Source: UBA1858 sp039182865
GTDB lineage: Bacteria > Pseudomonadota > Gammaproteobacteria > UBA4575
DNA length: 64,000 bases
Assembly: GCA_039182865.1 (NCBI GenBank)
Contig: JBCDBX010000001.1
Location: 1 to 64,000 of the forward strand
Direction of reading: 5' to 3'
Below the pieces are notes generated by a model, which saw nothing but the letters and a program-made list of their open reading frames with translations, was not told where the DNA came from and made no database searches. Each line of letters starts with the position of its first letter. Positions within the stretch are counted from its first letter, which is position 1. Positions 24,976 through 33,690 of the stretch are shown here, one piece after another. The position numbers were made by a program, and so were the translations under genes.

Positions 24976-26029
24976 ACTTAAAAGCGAATATAGATAATCC
25001 AAAAATTATCAGAGCAGGCAAAAATGTACCAATTAATGGTGGAATCTGATAGACCACGATTGCATTATTAAAAGCTTCAATAACGACATATGCAATCAAA
25101 GCAATGACAACTCCCATAAATAACCTTTGACCTACACCCCCCAACTGACGTGGACGAAAAACTAATGGTAACGCTAACATCATCATTGCCAAGCCCGTAA
25201 GAGGCACTGCTAATTTCTTAAATAATGCGACATAATAAACGGATGCATCCAGGTGATTTTCCTCAAGAGAGTCAATATATGAGGTCAGACGGTTTATTGA
25301 GAGTTTAAAAGGATCCGTATTAATCGACTGCAAAAAGTTAGTTAAAAATCCTTGTTGCCACTCAAGCGTCTGTTCCTGCTCAGCAATTACTTGGTCCTCA
25401 GCAAACGTAGAGCGACGAAAATTTTCTAACAACCAGTGCTGATCTTTACGTATAGCGGTATCAGCTTGTGCAATCCAACTTATTTTTCCCTGCTCGTCAA
25501 AGCTATAAATTGATACTTGATTTAATAGATCTTTAGAGATTGCACTTCCTACATGAACAAATCGCTCATTATCTCTTACCCAGTAACTTTCATCTGACGC
25601 CATGAGTACCGAGCTATCAGTAGTTTGTTGTTCAAGTTTTAATAAATATCTATCTCCAAGCGGTGCATATATTTCAACTAAGACGCTCAATGTGATAATC
25701 ACCACAAGTCCCACTAGACAAGATGTTATTCCGACGCGTAATCGGCTATAACCTCCAGCACCAATAGCTGTGAGCTCAGAATTAGCTGCAAACTGTCCCA
25801 AACTTAGCAATGTGCCGATCAATAGTCCGCTCGGTAGAAATTCAAATAATTTGAACGGGATATCTAACAAAGTAAGGGCAAAAACATCACTAAACTGACC
25901 ATCGTCTTTTAAGCGACCAACTTGATAAAAAAGATCACCCAACCAATCGATTGCCACGATGACAGTTATCGCTATCAAAACACCAAAAAATACAGAGCGC
26001 GCCAAATAAAGATCGAGCACCTTCATCAT
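24965..26029 (-). CDS. lptG: LPS export ABC transporter permease LptG
   Basis: About 354 residues, with three N-terminal and three C-terminal transmembrane helices around a periplasmic beta-jellyroll domain, the LptF/LptG layout. With LptF and the ATPase LptB it extracts LPS from the inner membrane and passes it to LptC. The N-terminus MMKVLDLYLARSVF matches the family. The ATG at 26027-26029 overlaps the lptF stop as ATGA; in-frame ATGs at 26041 and 26026 are alternatives. Downstream of lptF as usual; its tail overlaps the convergent RDD gene. Confidence 0.93.
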   Translation of the reverse strand: MMKVLDLYLARSVFFGVLIAITVIVAIDWLGDLFYQVGRLKDDGQFSDVFALTLLDIPFKLFEFLPSGLLIGTLLSLGQFAANSELTAIGAGGYSRLRVGITSCLVGLVVIITLSVLVEIYAPLGDRYLLKLEQQTTDSSVLMASDESYWVRDNERFVHVGSAISKDLLNQVSIYSFDEQGKISWIAQADTAIRKDQHWLLENFRRSTFAEDQVIAEQEQTLEWQQGFLTNFLQSINTDPFKLSINRLTSYIDSLEENHLDASVYYVALFKKLAVPLTGLAMMMLALPLVFRPRQLGGVGQRLFMGVVIALIAYVVIEAFNNAIVVYQIPPLIGTFLPALIIFGLSIFAFKFTR

Positions 26030-27111
26030 TGAGGAGCCCATTTACGTTTAATTCCTCGTATCAAACGATCGTCATACATGAGATACGTAACAAACAAGAC
26101 TAGAGCATGTACCAAAAACAATGAAACATAACCAATAGTTTCCTCACGCTTAATCCAGCTACAACTCAATACCACTAAATTCAAATACAATACATAGATT
26201 AATGCTGCTAAGCCCATGCGTGCAAAACGACTCGTATTTGGCTGCACTTTACTTAATGGGATAGCTAACAACATCAATAAAATAGTTGATATTATAATCG
26301 AATAACGCTGCCACAATTCCGCGCTGTATCTTGGATCATCAGAATCCAATAATACATGAATATCCTGATACTCTTCGCGATTAATTTTGCGTGAGAAATC
26401 GGTTTGTGGTGGATATAAACGGTGTTCACGATAAGTCGAATTTGAATAATTTGCTTCCCCTGGAATACCCTCTAAGACACGACCATCTTCAAGCACAAAT
26501 ATTTGGGCCCTATCCTTATCGCGCTTGATACTTGCAACCCTTGAAGTTTCAACAATCAATTTGCCATCTTGTTCGCGCTGCATAAAGACATCATGCAATT
26601 CATTAGTATCGGGATCTTGTGATTCAACATAAATCACCCAACCCGAGCTTTCCAATTCAAAAAACTTTCCTGGAGATAACTGTCCAAGCACCATACTTTG
26701 TTCTGTGACACTCTCAATCGTAGCCGATAATCGACTTGCCCAAGGCGACACATAGGAAACTAAAAGATATAAGACAATTATGATGGGTATTCCAATCATC
26801 ATAACGCCCTGTACAAACACTTGGCTACTTGCGCCACCTGCTTTGGCCGCGTTTACTTCGCTATCCTTATACATACGACTTATCACCATAATAATGGCCA
26901 TAAAAAATGAAAAAGGCAGCAAAATGACTAAATATCGAATCAAGCCAAGCAATAAGACCGTACCCAGCATGTCGGCACTAATCGAACCATCCAACACTTT
27001 ATCGAGCAACTGAATAAACAACTTGCCAAGAATAATAAGCAACAAGATGATCGCAACGGACGCAATAGCTGCCACGACATCACGCGCGATATACTTGGAG
27101 AGAATTGTCAT
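26026..27111 (-). CDS. lptF: LPS export ABC transporter permease LptF
   Basis: A 361-residue permease with the start MTILSKYIARDVVAAI, three helices up to about residue 120, a periplasmic domain (about 130-260) and three C-terminal helices. It pairs with LptG and LptB in the LPS bridge. The E-A-K-A-G-G-A coupling stretch (EVNAAKAGG near residue 85) would contact LptB. pepA is divergent 95 bases away, an arrangement also seen in E. coli and pseudomonads. Confidence 0.94.
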   Translation of the reverse strand: MTILSKYIARDVVAAIASVAIILLLIILGKLFIQLLDKVLDGSISADMLGTVLLLGLIRYLVILLPFSFFMAIIMVISRMYKDSEVNAAKAGGASSQVFVQGVMMIGIPIIIVLYLLVSYVSPWASRLSATIESVTEQSMVLGQLSPGKFFELESSGWVIYVESQDPDTNELHDVFMQREQDGKLIVETSRVASIKRDKDRAQIFVLEDGRVLEGIPGEANYSNSTYREHRLYPPQTDFSRKINREEYQDIHVLLDSDDPRYSAELWQRYSIIISTILLMLLAIPLSKVQPNTSRFARMGLAALIYVLYLNLVVLSCSWIKREETIGYVSLFLVHALVLFVTYLMYDDRLIRGIKRKWAPQ

Positions 27112-27206
27112 GTATTTTTGCTGAAGATAAGAGAAATTAAAAAGTTGAATCCAAATTTTTGAACCATGTAGAATTCATTGATACAAAACCCTATCAGGAG
27201 AATAAA

Positions 27207-28700
27207 ATGGAGTATCTCGTAAAACGCACCTCAATTACTAGCGAAAAAACGGCTTGCGCAGTGGTCGCCGTGTTTGCAAATAAGCGTTTAAGTGACGAGG
27301 CTCAGCAATTAGACAAAAAATATCGCGGTATTATTTCAGCCGCCGTAAAAAGTGGAGATATTTCCGGCAACACTGGCCAATCCCTTTTACTTCATACGCC
27401 CAAAACTGCAACCCATAAGCGCATACTTTTGATTGGTTGCGGAAAACCAAGCGACTTAAATATTCAGAATTACAAGAAAATAATCCGCGCTTGCGCGACT
27501 AGCTTAAAAGGTTTAAGCGCAAATGATGCCATTAGTACATTAAATTCTCTTGCTATTAAAGACAGTGATATGGAAACACTAACACGCTTACATATCATTA
27601 TTAGCGAAGATGTATTTTATCAATATGATGAGACTTTATCGAAAAAGAAATCTGCCTCAAAACTTAAGCGAATTAAATTTTTAGCTAGCGACGCAAATCA
27701 ATTAACGATAATCAAAAAAAACATCATACAAGGTAAAGCCATCGCTAGCGGAATGATGGCCACGAAAGAACTCGGCAATCTCCCAGGCAATATTTGCACA
27801 CCTACTTATCTGGCTAAATGTGCTCATGAAATAAATCGAGGACAAAATAAATTATCACTACAAGTACTTGATGAAGCCGAAATGAAAAAACTAGGGATGG
27901 GTGCCTTGTTATCAGTATCCGCTGGCAGCGCACAACCCGCCAAAATGATCATCCTGAACTACAAGGGTGCTGCTAAATCTGAAAAACCCATTGTACTTGT
28001 TGGCAAAGGTATCACTTTTGATACAGGTGGCATCTCATTGAAGCCAGGAGCTGCTATGGATGAAATGAAATTCGATATGTGCGGCGCTGCAACAGTTCTT
28101 GGCACTATGCAGGCGATTAATGAAATGGAGTTACCTCTAAATGTTGTCGGTATTGTTGCTAGTGCAGAAAATATGCCAGGTGGAAAAGCGACTAAACCGG
28201 GTGATGTTGTGACTTCAATGTCAGGACAAACAATTGAGATTCTAAATACAGATGCTGAAGGACGTTTAGTATTATGTGATGCACTCACCTATGCAGGTCG
28301 CTTTGATCCTGATGTCGTCATTGATATGGCGACATTAACAGGCGCTTGCCTTGTCGCATTAGGTCTTGAATGTAGTGGTTTAATGAGTAATTCCGATGAA
28401 CTGAGTGAAGATTTAATCAGCGCAGGTCAGACCACTGGAGATCGCACCTGGCGTCTCCCTATTTGGGATGAATATCAACCGCTAATTGATAGCAACTTTG
28501 CAGATATAGCGAATATTGGAGGCCGTTGGGCAGGTACGATCACTGCAGCATGTTTTCTTGCACGCTTCACCAAGGAATATAATTGGGCTCATTTAGATAT
28601 TGCCGGCGTGGCTTGGAACATGGGCGGAAAAAACAAAGGGGCTACTGGACGACCTGTCCCCATGCTGACGGAATACTTGATGCAACGCGCTAAAGACTAG
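27207..28700 (+). CDS. pepA: Leucyl aminopeptidase (M17)
   Basis: A 497-residue cytosolic di-metal aminopeptidase; in E. coli it also binds DNA at Xer sites and the carAB promoter. The catalytic domain shows VGKGITFDTGGISLKPG, DMCGAATVLG and the signature NTDAEGRLVL with the metal-binding Asp and Glu. The ATG at 27207 is chosen because CAGGAG lies six bases before it and the resulting length fits the family (503 in E. coli); an in-frame ATG at 27159 has no such site. The stop TAG overlaps the GTG start of holC by one base. Confidence 0.96.
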   Translation: MEYLVKRTSITSEKTACAVVAVFANKRLSDEAQQLDKKYRGIISAAVKSGDISGNTGQSLLLHTPKTATHKRILLIGCGKPSDLNIQNYKKIIRACATSLKGLSANDAISTLNSLAIKDSDMETLTRLHIIISEDVFYQYDETLSKKKSASKLKRIKFLASDANQLTIIKKNIIQGKAIASGMMATKELGNLPGNICTPTYLAKCAHEINRGQNKLSLQVLDEAEMKKLGMGALLSVSAGSAQPAKMIILNYKGAAKSEKPIVLVGKGITFDTGGISLKPGAAMDEMKFDMCGAATVLGTMQAINEMELPLNVVGIVASAENMPGGKATKPGDVVTSMSGQTIEILNTDAEGRLVLCDALTYAGRFDPDVVIDMATLTGACLVALGLECSGLMSNSDELSEDLISAGQTTGDRTWRLPIWDEYQPLIDSNFADIANIGGRWAGTITAACFLARFTKEYNWAHLDIAGVAWNMGGKNKGATGRPVPMLTEYLMQRAKD

Positions 28701-29119
28701 TGCCCCAAGTAGATTTTTATGTAGTAGAAGACAACGCGCATAACGCGTGGCTGCGTTATGCATGTCGTCTTATAGAAAAAGCTTATACTATGGGTTTACA
28801 TATCCACATTCAAACACCTGACGAATCTATGACAAAGCAAATGGATGATTTGCTTTGGACTTTTCGTGATCGCAGTTTTATACCTCACCAAAGTGCCTGT
28901 GAAGCAAATGAGCTCTGCGCTGTCACACTTAATCATGAAACTCCAAATGAAACTCGTGAGGTACTTGTTAATCTATGCCCCAACGTTCCTGACAATTTCC
29001 AACTCTACAAACGAATTGTCGAAGTCGTCGCCAATAATGACGCCATGAAACAAACCGCGCGCGAAAGATTTAGATTCTATAAAGATCATGGTGAAGCACC
29101 AACACACCATCAGGTCTAA
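28700..29119 (+). CDS. holC: DNA polymerase III chi subunit
   Basis: A 139-residue subunit that links the clamp loader to single-strand binding protein. The start PQVDFYVVEDN and the central DDLLWTFRDRSFIPH are characteristic. It starts with GTG overlapping the pepA stop, the standard pepA-holC coupling. In E. coli, chi also binds the helicase YoaA, whose homologue lies at 36477-38417. Here holC is separated from valS by an intradiol dioxygenase gene. Confidence 0.92.
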   Translation: MPQVDFYVVEDNAHNAWLRYACRLIEKAYTMGLHIHIQTPDESMTKQMDDLLWTFRDRSFIPHQSACEANELCAVTLNHETPNETREVLVNLCPNVPDNFQLYKRIVEVVANNDAMKQTARERFRFYKDHGEAPTHHQV

Positions 29120-29153
29120 CTAGTTCATAAATGCTCACCAAATATTTCAGATA

Positions 29154-29780
29154 ATGAATCGTCGTCATTTTTTAAAAGCAGGCGTTATTGCAGGTTTAGG
29201 ATTTACAGATGCCTCTGCAAATCGCAGCTATCATCCCACACCTGCCGAGGTCAAAGGTCCCTTCTACCCTCTCGCCGGTCAGAAAGATAAAGACTTTGAC
29301 CTCACAAGAATTGGCGATACTAATAAAACTGCATCAGGACAACATATCACTGTCATAGGCTGTGTGTTGAATGCAAATGGAGAGCCTGTTGAGGAAGCGA
29401 TGGTTGATATATGGCAAGCCAATGCAGCAGGCAAATATGCTCACTCTTTTGATTCAAACCCTGCACCAGTTGATAGTAATTTCCAGGGTTGGGCCATCGT
29501 GTCTAGCGGTAAACGCGGAGAGTTTAAATTCAAAACTGTTTACCCTGGCGCCTATCCTGCAAGCCATAATTGGACACGACCGCCTCATATACACTTCAAA
29601 ATATTTAAACAAGGTTATAAAGAATTAATCACGCAAATGTATTTCCCTAATCACCCCCTAAATGATATCGATCGACTACTTCAAGCAAAGACTCTTGAGC
29701 AACAACAACTCATGATTGCCGAAAAGTCTATCGGCTTACCCCATACTTACCATTATCAAGTCGTCATACAAAAAGCATAA
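29154..29780 (+). CDS. Exported intradiol ring-cleavage dioxygenase-like protein
   Basis: A 208-residue protein related to protocatechuate 3,4-dioxygenase. The four iron(III) ligands are in place: Y95 (GKYAH), Y134 (PGAYPA), H145 and H147 (PPHIHF). The N-terminus NRRHFLKAG followed by a short hydrophobic run is a twin-arginine export signal, so the folded, iron-loaded enzyme is probably periplasmic or outside the cell. Exported members of this family are found in many bacteria with unknown aromatic substrates. It is inserted between holC (34 bases before) and valS (133 bases after), which are usually adjacent; no other aromatic-degradation gene is nearby. Confidence 0.85.
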   Translation: MNRRHFLKAGVIAGLGFTDASANRSYHPTPAEVKGPFYPLAGQKDKDFDLTRIGDTNKTASGQHITVIGCVLNANGEPVEEAMVDIWQANAAGKYAHSFDSNPAPVDSNFQGWAIVSSGKRGEFKFKTVYPGAYPASHNWTRPPHIHFKIFKQGYKELITQMYFPNHPLNDIDRLLQAKTLEQQQLMIAEKSIGLPHTYHYQVVIQKA

Positions 29781-29913
29781 AAGTTAGTGACTATATATAA
29801 CCTATCTTATACTTAATCGCTAAAAAATTGGTTTAATCTCATCTAGCACATATTGCGCTTAAACTATAAAATACTCTTACAAGAAAAAATAAAACAAGGA
29901 AGAATGCCTCACT

Positions 29914-32673
29914 GTGGAAAAAGTCTACCAACCACACGACATTGAAAAGCACTGGTATCAGGAATGGAAATCAAAAGGATATTTCCAACCTGGCAAAGAA
30001 AGTACTCAAAAATATTGCATCATGATTCCGCCACCGAATGTGACGGGTACCTTGCACATGGGTCATGCTTTTAATAACACCGTAATGGATAGTTTATCTC
30101 GTTATCACCGAATGTGTGGTGACGATACGCTATGGCAACCAGGCACTGACCATGCGGGAATCGCGACTCAAATGGTGGTTGAACGTCAACTTAATGCCGC
30201 CGGTACTTCACGTGTAGATCTTGGGCGTGAGAAATTTCTTGATAAAGTATGGGAATGGAAATCGGAATCCGGCAACTCGATTTCACAACAGCTCGAACGC
30301 TTAGGATCTTCAGTTGACTGGTCGCGTGAACGTTTCACTATGGACGAAGGTTTATCAGAAGCTGTGCGCGAGGTCTTTGTTCGCTTATATGAGGAAGACT
30401 TAATTTATCGCGGTAAACGTTTAGTCAATTGGGACCCTGTTTTACACACCGCAGTGTCCGATCTCGAAGTTATCGCCAAAGAAGAAAATGGCCACCTTTG
30501 GCATATGCGCTACCCTCTTGCAGATGGTAGTGGGCAATTAGAGGTAGCAACTACACGCCCCGAAACTATGCTAGGTGATACCGCGGTTGCAGTTCACCCA
30601 GAAGATGAGCGTTATAAGCACCTGGTTGGAAAATTTATAAAGTTGCCATTATGTAACCGTGAAATACCTATAATTGCAGATGACTATGTCGACCCTGAAT
30701 TTGGCTCTGGCTGTGTCAAGATTACGCCTGCACACGATTTTAATGACTATGAAATGGGTAAACGACATGATTTACCTATGATAAATATATTAACGGACGA
30801 TGCTAAGTTAAATGAAAATGCCCCTAGTGAATTTCAAAACTTAGACCGTTACGATGCACGCAAGAAGATTATTACAAAGCTACAAGAACAGAACCTACTA
30901 GAAAAAATCGTCGATCATAAATTAATGGTGCCACGTGGCGATCGCTCGGGCACAGTCGTCGAACCTTATTTGACTGATCAGTGGTATGTAAAAATTGAAC
31001 CTCTTGCTCAACCTGCGATAGAAGCGGTTGAAAAAGGCATGATACGTTTTATTCCTGAGAGCTGGAGCAATACTTATTTTGAATGGATGCGCAACATACA
31101 AGACTGGTGTATCAGTAGACAGCTCTGGTGGGGGCATCGCATTCCTGCATGGTATGATGATCAAGGCAATATCTATGTTGCCCGCAATGAAGAGGAAGTG
31201 CGCACCAAACATCAACTAACTTCAGATATTAAATTAAAGCAAGATGAAGACGTGCTCGATACTTGGTTTTCTTCTGCATTATGGCCCTTCTCAACTTTAG
31301 GTTGGCCCAAGCAAACAGCCGAATTAAAGGCGTTTTACCCCACATCAGTTTTAGTTACAGGTTTCGATATCATATTTTTCTGGGTCGCACGTATGATCAT
31401 GATGGGATTGAAATTCATGGATGACATTCCATTCCATGATATTTATATCCATGGGCTAGTGCGTGATGCTGATGGGCAGAAGATGTCAAAATCTAAAGGC
31501 AATGTATTAGACCCCATAGACTTGATTGATGGCATCACACTTGAAGCACTTGTTGAAAAGCGCACTAAAGGTTTAATGCAACCACAAATGGCCACAAATA
31601 TTGAAGCATCCACTCGTAAACAATACCCAGATGGAATTCCTGCTTTTGGCACTGATGCATTGCGTTTTACTTTTGCAGCACTTGCTTCAACAGGTCGCGA
31701 CGTAAAATTCGATTTACACCGTATTGAAGGTTATCGAAACTTTTGTAATAAACTTTGGAACGCTTCGCGTTTCGCATTAATGAACTGTGAAGAAAAAGAA
31801 ATCCCAGATGCCATTAATTTTGCAACCTTATCTGTCACAGATAGATGGATTCTAAGCAGACAACAAGAATTAATTGATATAGTACATCATGATTTTCAAA
31901 ACTATCGTTTCGATCTCGCAGCAAAAGCACTATATGAGTTCACCTGGAACGAATTTTGTGATTGGTACCTTGAACTTATCAAACCTACATTATTCTCAAA
32001 TGATGAGGCAGCAAAGCAACAAACCTTACGTGTTTTACTAGAAGTACTCGAAAATCTTTTAAGACTGTTACACCCCATCATCCCGTTTATTACCGAGGAA
32101 ATCTGGCAAGCCATAGCACCAAAATTAGATAGAGCTCATGGCTCTATCATGCTACAGCCTTATCCTCGAAGTTGTAATGACATTGTCGACGTCGAAAGCG
32201 CAAGCAGTATTGATTGGTTAAAAGAATTTATTATAGGTGTTCGCAAAATTCGTTCTGAACAGGATATTGCACCCAAAAAAGAAGTGCCTATTATTTTGCA
32301 AAAATGCTCTAACAAAGACTTAGAGTATCTAGATATCCATCGAACTGCGCTGATGAAATTGGCTAAGCTAGAAAGTATTAGTGTGATAAAAAATGAAGAA
32401 CCTCCCGAAGCCGCACTAGCTCTGGTTGGTGAAATGAAAGTCATGATCCCGCTAGCAGGTTTAATCGATAAGGAAGCAGAACTTGCCAGACTGAATAAAG
32501 ATATCAGTAAGCTTGAATCAAATATCGAAAAAACACGCAATAAGCTCAACAATCCTAACTTTAAAGATAAGGCTCCTGCTGACGTCGTCAATAAAGAAGA
32601 GGAAAGATTAGCCGAACAGGAACAAGCTCTAAGAGAATTAATACAGCAAAGAGTTAAAATAGATAAACTATAA
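29914..32673 (+). CDS. valS: Valyl-tRNA synthetase
   Basis: A 919-residue class Ia synthetase. The ATP site shows PPPNVTGTLHMGHA (HIGH motif as HMGH) and KMSKSKGN; between them lies the CP1 editing domain that removes threonine (ATTRPETMLGDTAVAVHP). A C-terminal coiled coil (about 850-919, repeated LNKDISKLESNIEK-type heptads) is the usual ValRS tRNA-binding arm. The start is GTG at 29914, with AAGGAAG about 12 bases upstream; the nearby ATG is out of frame. Confidence 0.98.
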   Translation: MEKVYQPHDIEKHWYQEWKSKGYFQPGKESTQKYCIMIPPPNVTGTLHMGHAFNNTVMDSLSRYHRMCGDDTLWQPGTDHAGIATQMVVERQLNAAGTSRVDLGREKFLDKVWEWKSESGNSISQQLERLGSSVDWSRERFTMDEGLSEAVREVFVRLYEEDLIYRGKRLVNWDPVLHTAVSDLEVIAKEENGHLWHMRYPLADGSGQLEVATTRPETMLGDTAVAVHPEDERYKHLVGKFIKLPLCNREIPIIADDYVDPEFGSGCVKITPAHDFNDYEMGKRHDLPMINILTDDAKLNENAPSEFQNLDRYDARKKIITKLQEQNLLEKIVDHKLMVPRGDRSGTVVEPYLTDQWYVKIEPLAQPAIEAVEKGMIRFIPESWSNTYFEWMRNIQDWCISRQLWWGHRIPAWYDDQGNIYVARNEEEVRTKHQLTSDIKLKQDEDVLDTWFSSALWPFSTLGWPKQTAELKAFYPTSVLVTGFDIIFFWVARMIMMGLKFMDDIPFHDIYIHGLVRDADGQKMSKSKGNVLDPIDLIDGITLEALVEKRTKGLMQPQMATNIEASTRKQYPDGIPAFGTDALRFTFAALASTGRDVKFDLHRIEGYRNFCNKLWNASRFALMNCEEKEIPDAINFATLSVTDRWILSRQQELIDIVHHDFQNYRFDLAAKALYEFTWNEFCDWYLELIKPTLFSNDEAAKQQTLRVLLEVLENLLRLLHPIIPFITEEIWQAIAPKLDRAHGSIMLQPYPRSCNDIVDVESASSIDWLKEFIIGVRKIRSEQDIAPKKEVPIILQKCSNKDLEYLDIHRTALMKLAKLESISVIKNEEPPEAALALVGEMKVMIPLAGLIDKEAELARLNKDISKLESNIEKTRNKLNNPNFKDKAPADVVNKEEERLAEQEQALRELIQQRVKIDKL

Positions 32674-32682
32674 CTACTCTAG

Positions 32683-32769
32683 TTAGCCTGTTACGATAAT
32701 AACTCCTATAGCCAAAGCAAGTAGTACTAGCACGATTCCCATAGCAACAAATAGTAGGTCATCAGTCAT
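32683..32769 (-). CDS. Putative 28-residue single-pass membrane peptide
   Basis: A short leftward frame, MTDDLLFVAM to GVIIVTG, with a two-aspartate N-terminus followed by an unbroken hydrophobic helix (about 5-27) containing small residues. AAAAGG lies 7-8 bases before its ATG. It fills the gap between valS and the LysE gene, convergent with valS. It has no recognised family, and resembles the 26-residue peptide at 2821-2901 only in overall form. It could be chance, but position, start site and composition all fit a real gene. Confidence 0.48.
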   Translation of the reverse strand: MTDDLLFVAMGIVLVLLALAIGVIIVTG

Positions 32770-32887
32770 ATTAATACCTTTTATATGTATATAACAATAA
32801 AGATTTTATCACCTATAAGATTTCGATCTATTCAGATAATCCTATCTCACACATATAATTTATTTATTATTCCCTTAAAATTTTGAC

Positions 32888-33508
32888 ATGGGCGACATCA
32901 CCAATATTATTTACTTTATAGTCGCTTCTTTCCTTTTCACAATTGCCCCTGGTCCTGATATGATTTTTCTAGTCACCCAAACCTTTACCCATGGCCCCAG
33001 GGCAGGCGTTCCTACCGCAGTTGGTTTAACTTGTGGAAACTTAATACACACATTGGCTGCAGTATTGGGTGTATCACTCATCTTTCAAACATCTGAGCTT
33101 GCTTTTGACATTGTCAAAGTTCTAGGTGCTTGTTATTTACTGTATCTGGCTTATGAAATTATTTTTAAACAGAATACATCGTCGAGTAAAAGCAAAAATT
33201 TAACTAAACACTCTTTAGTCGTGCGTGGCATGCTAATGAATGTATTAAATCCCAAGGTTATGCTTTTCTATATCGCATTCCTGCCGCAGTTTGTTTCACC
33301 TAACTCTCAACAAATAGAGTTAGAAATGCTTTTTTTTGGTGTACTATTTTCAATAATTGTACTGATAACATTTGGAAGTATTGGTTTATTTGCGGGATAT
33401 TTTCGAAATATCACACCAAATAAATTACTTACAACACCTTCTTTCAAATGGATCTTAGCAATAATCTATATGTTATTGGCTACTCGTCTAGTGTTTGAAT
33501 CCATCTGA
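32888..33508 (+). CDS. LysE/RhtB-family exporter
   Basis: A 206-residue inner-membrane protein with six predicted helices. The N-terminus holds the family pattern FTIAPGPDMIFLVTQTFTHG followed by GLTCGNLIHT, and a central MNVLNPKVMLFYIAFLPQF block, both diagnostic of LysE/RhtB amino-acid or homoserine-lactone exporters. Substrate cannot be told from sequence. It is a single gene, with no adjacent LysG-type regulator. Confidence 0.88.
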   Translation: MGDITNIIYFIVASFLFTIAPGPDMIFLVTQTFTHGPRAGVPTAVGLTCGNLIHTLAAVLGVSLIFQTSELAFDIVKVLGACYLLYLAYEIIFKQNTSSSKSKNLTKHSLVVRGMLMNVLNPKVMLFYIAFLPQFVSPNSQQIELEMLFFGVLFSIIVLITFGSIGLFAGYFRNITPNKLLTTPSFKWILAIIYMLLATRLVFESI

Positions 33509-33690
33509 GTTTTATCTCCGTCTATCTGTGTTATTAGCTCTTATGCCCAAAATTAATGTGAAATCCATCACAACATTTTGATTTAAATCGAAATAAATTA
33601 GCCCTCTTAATTGAGACTTTGAATCACTTCATAATTTAGAAATACAGGATTTGTACAATAGATATGAAGCTTTAGATCAGGGATATATTT

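Noticed and set aside
27959..28288. 109-codon open frame opposite pepA
   Set aside because: Antisense to the catalytic core of pepA and without family resemblance; an open frame caused by the codon use of pepA.
32160..32591. 143-codon open frame opposite valS
   Set aside because: It lies antisense to the conserved C-terminal end of valS, has serine/leucine-rich low-complexity content and no ribosome-binding site.
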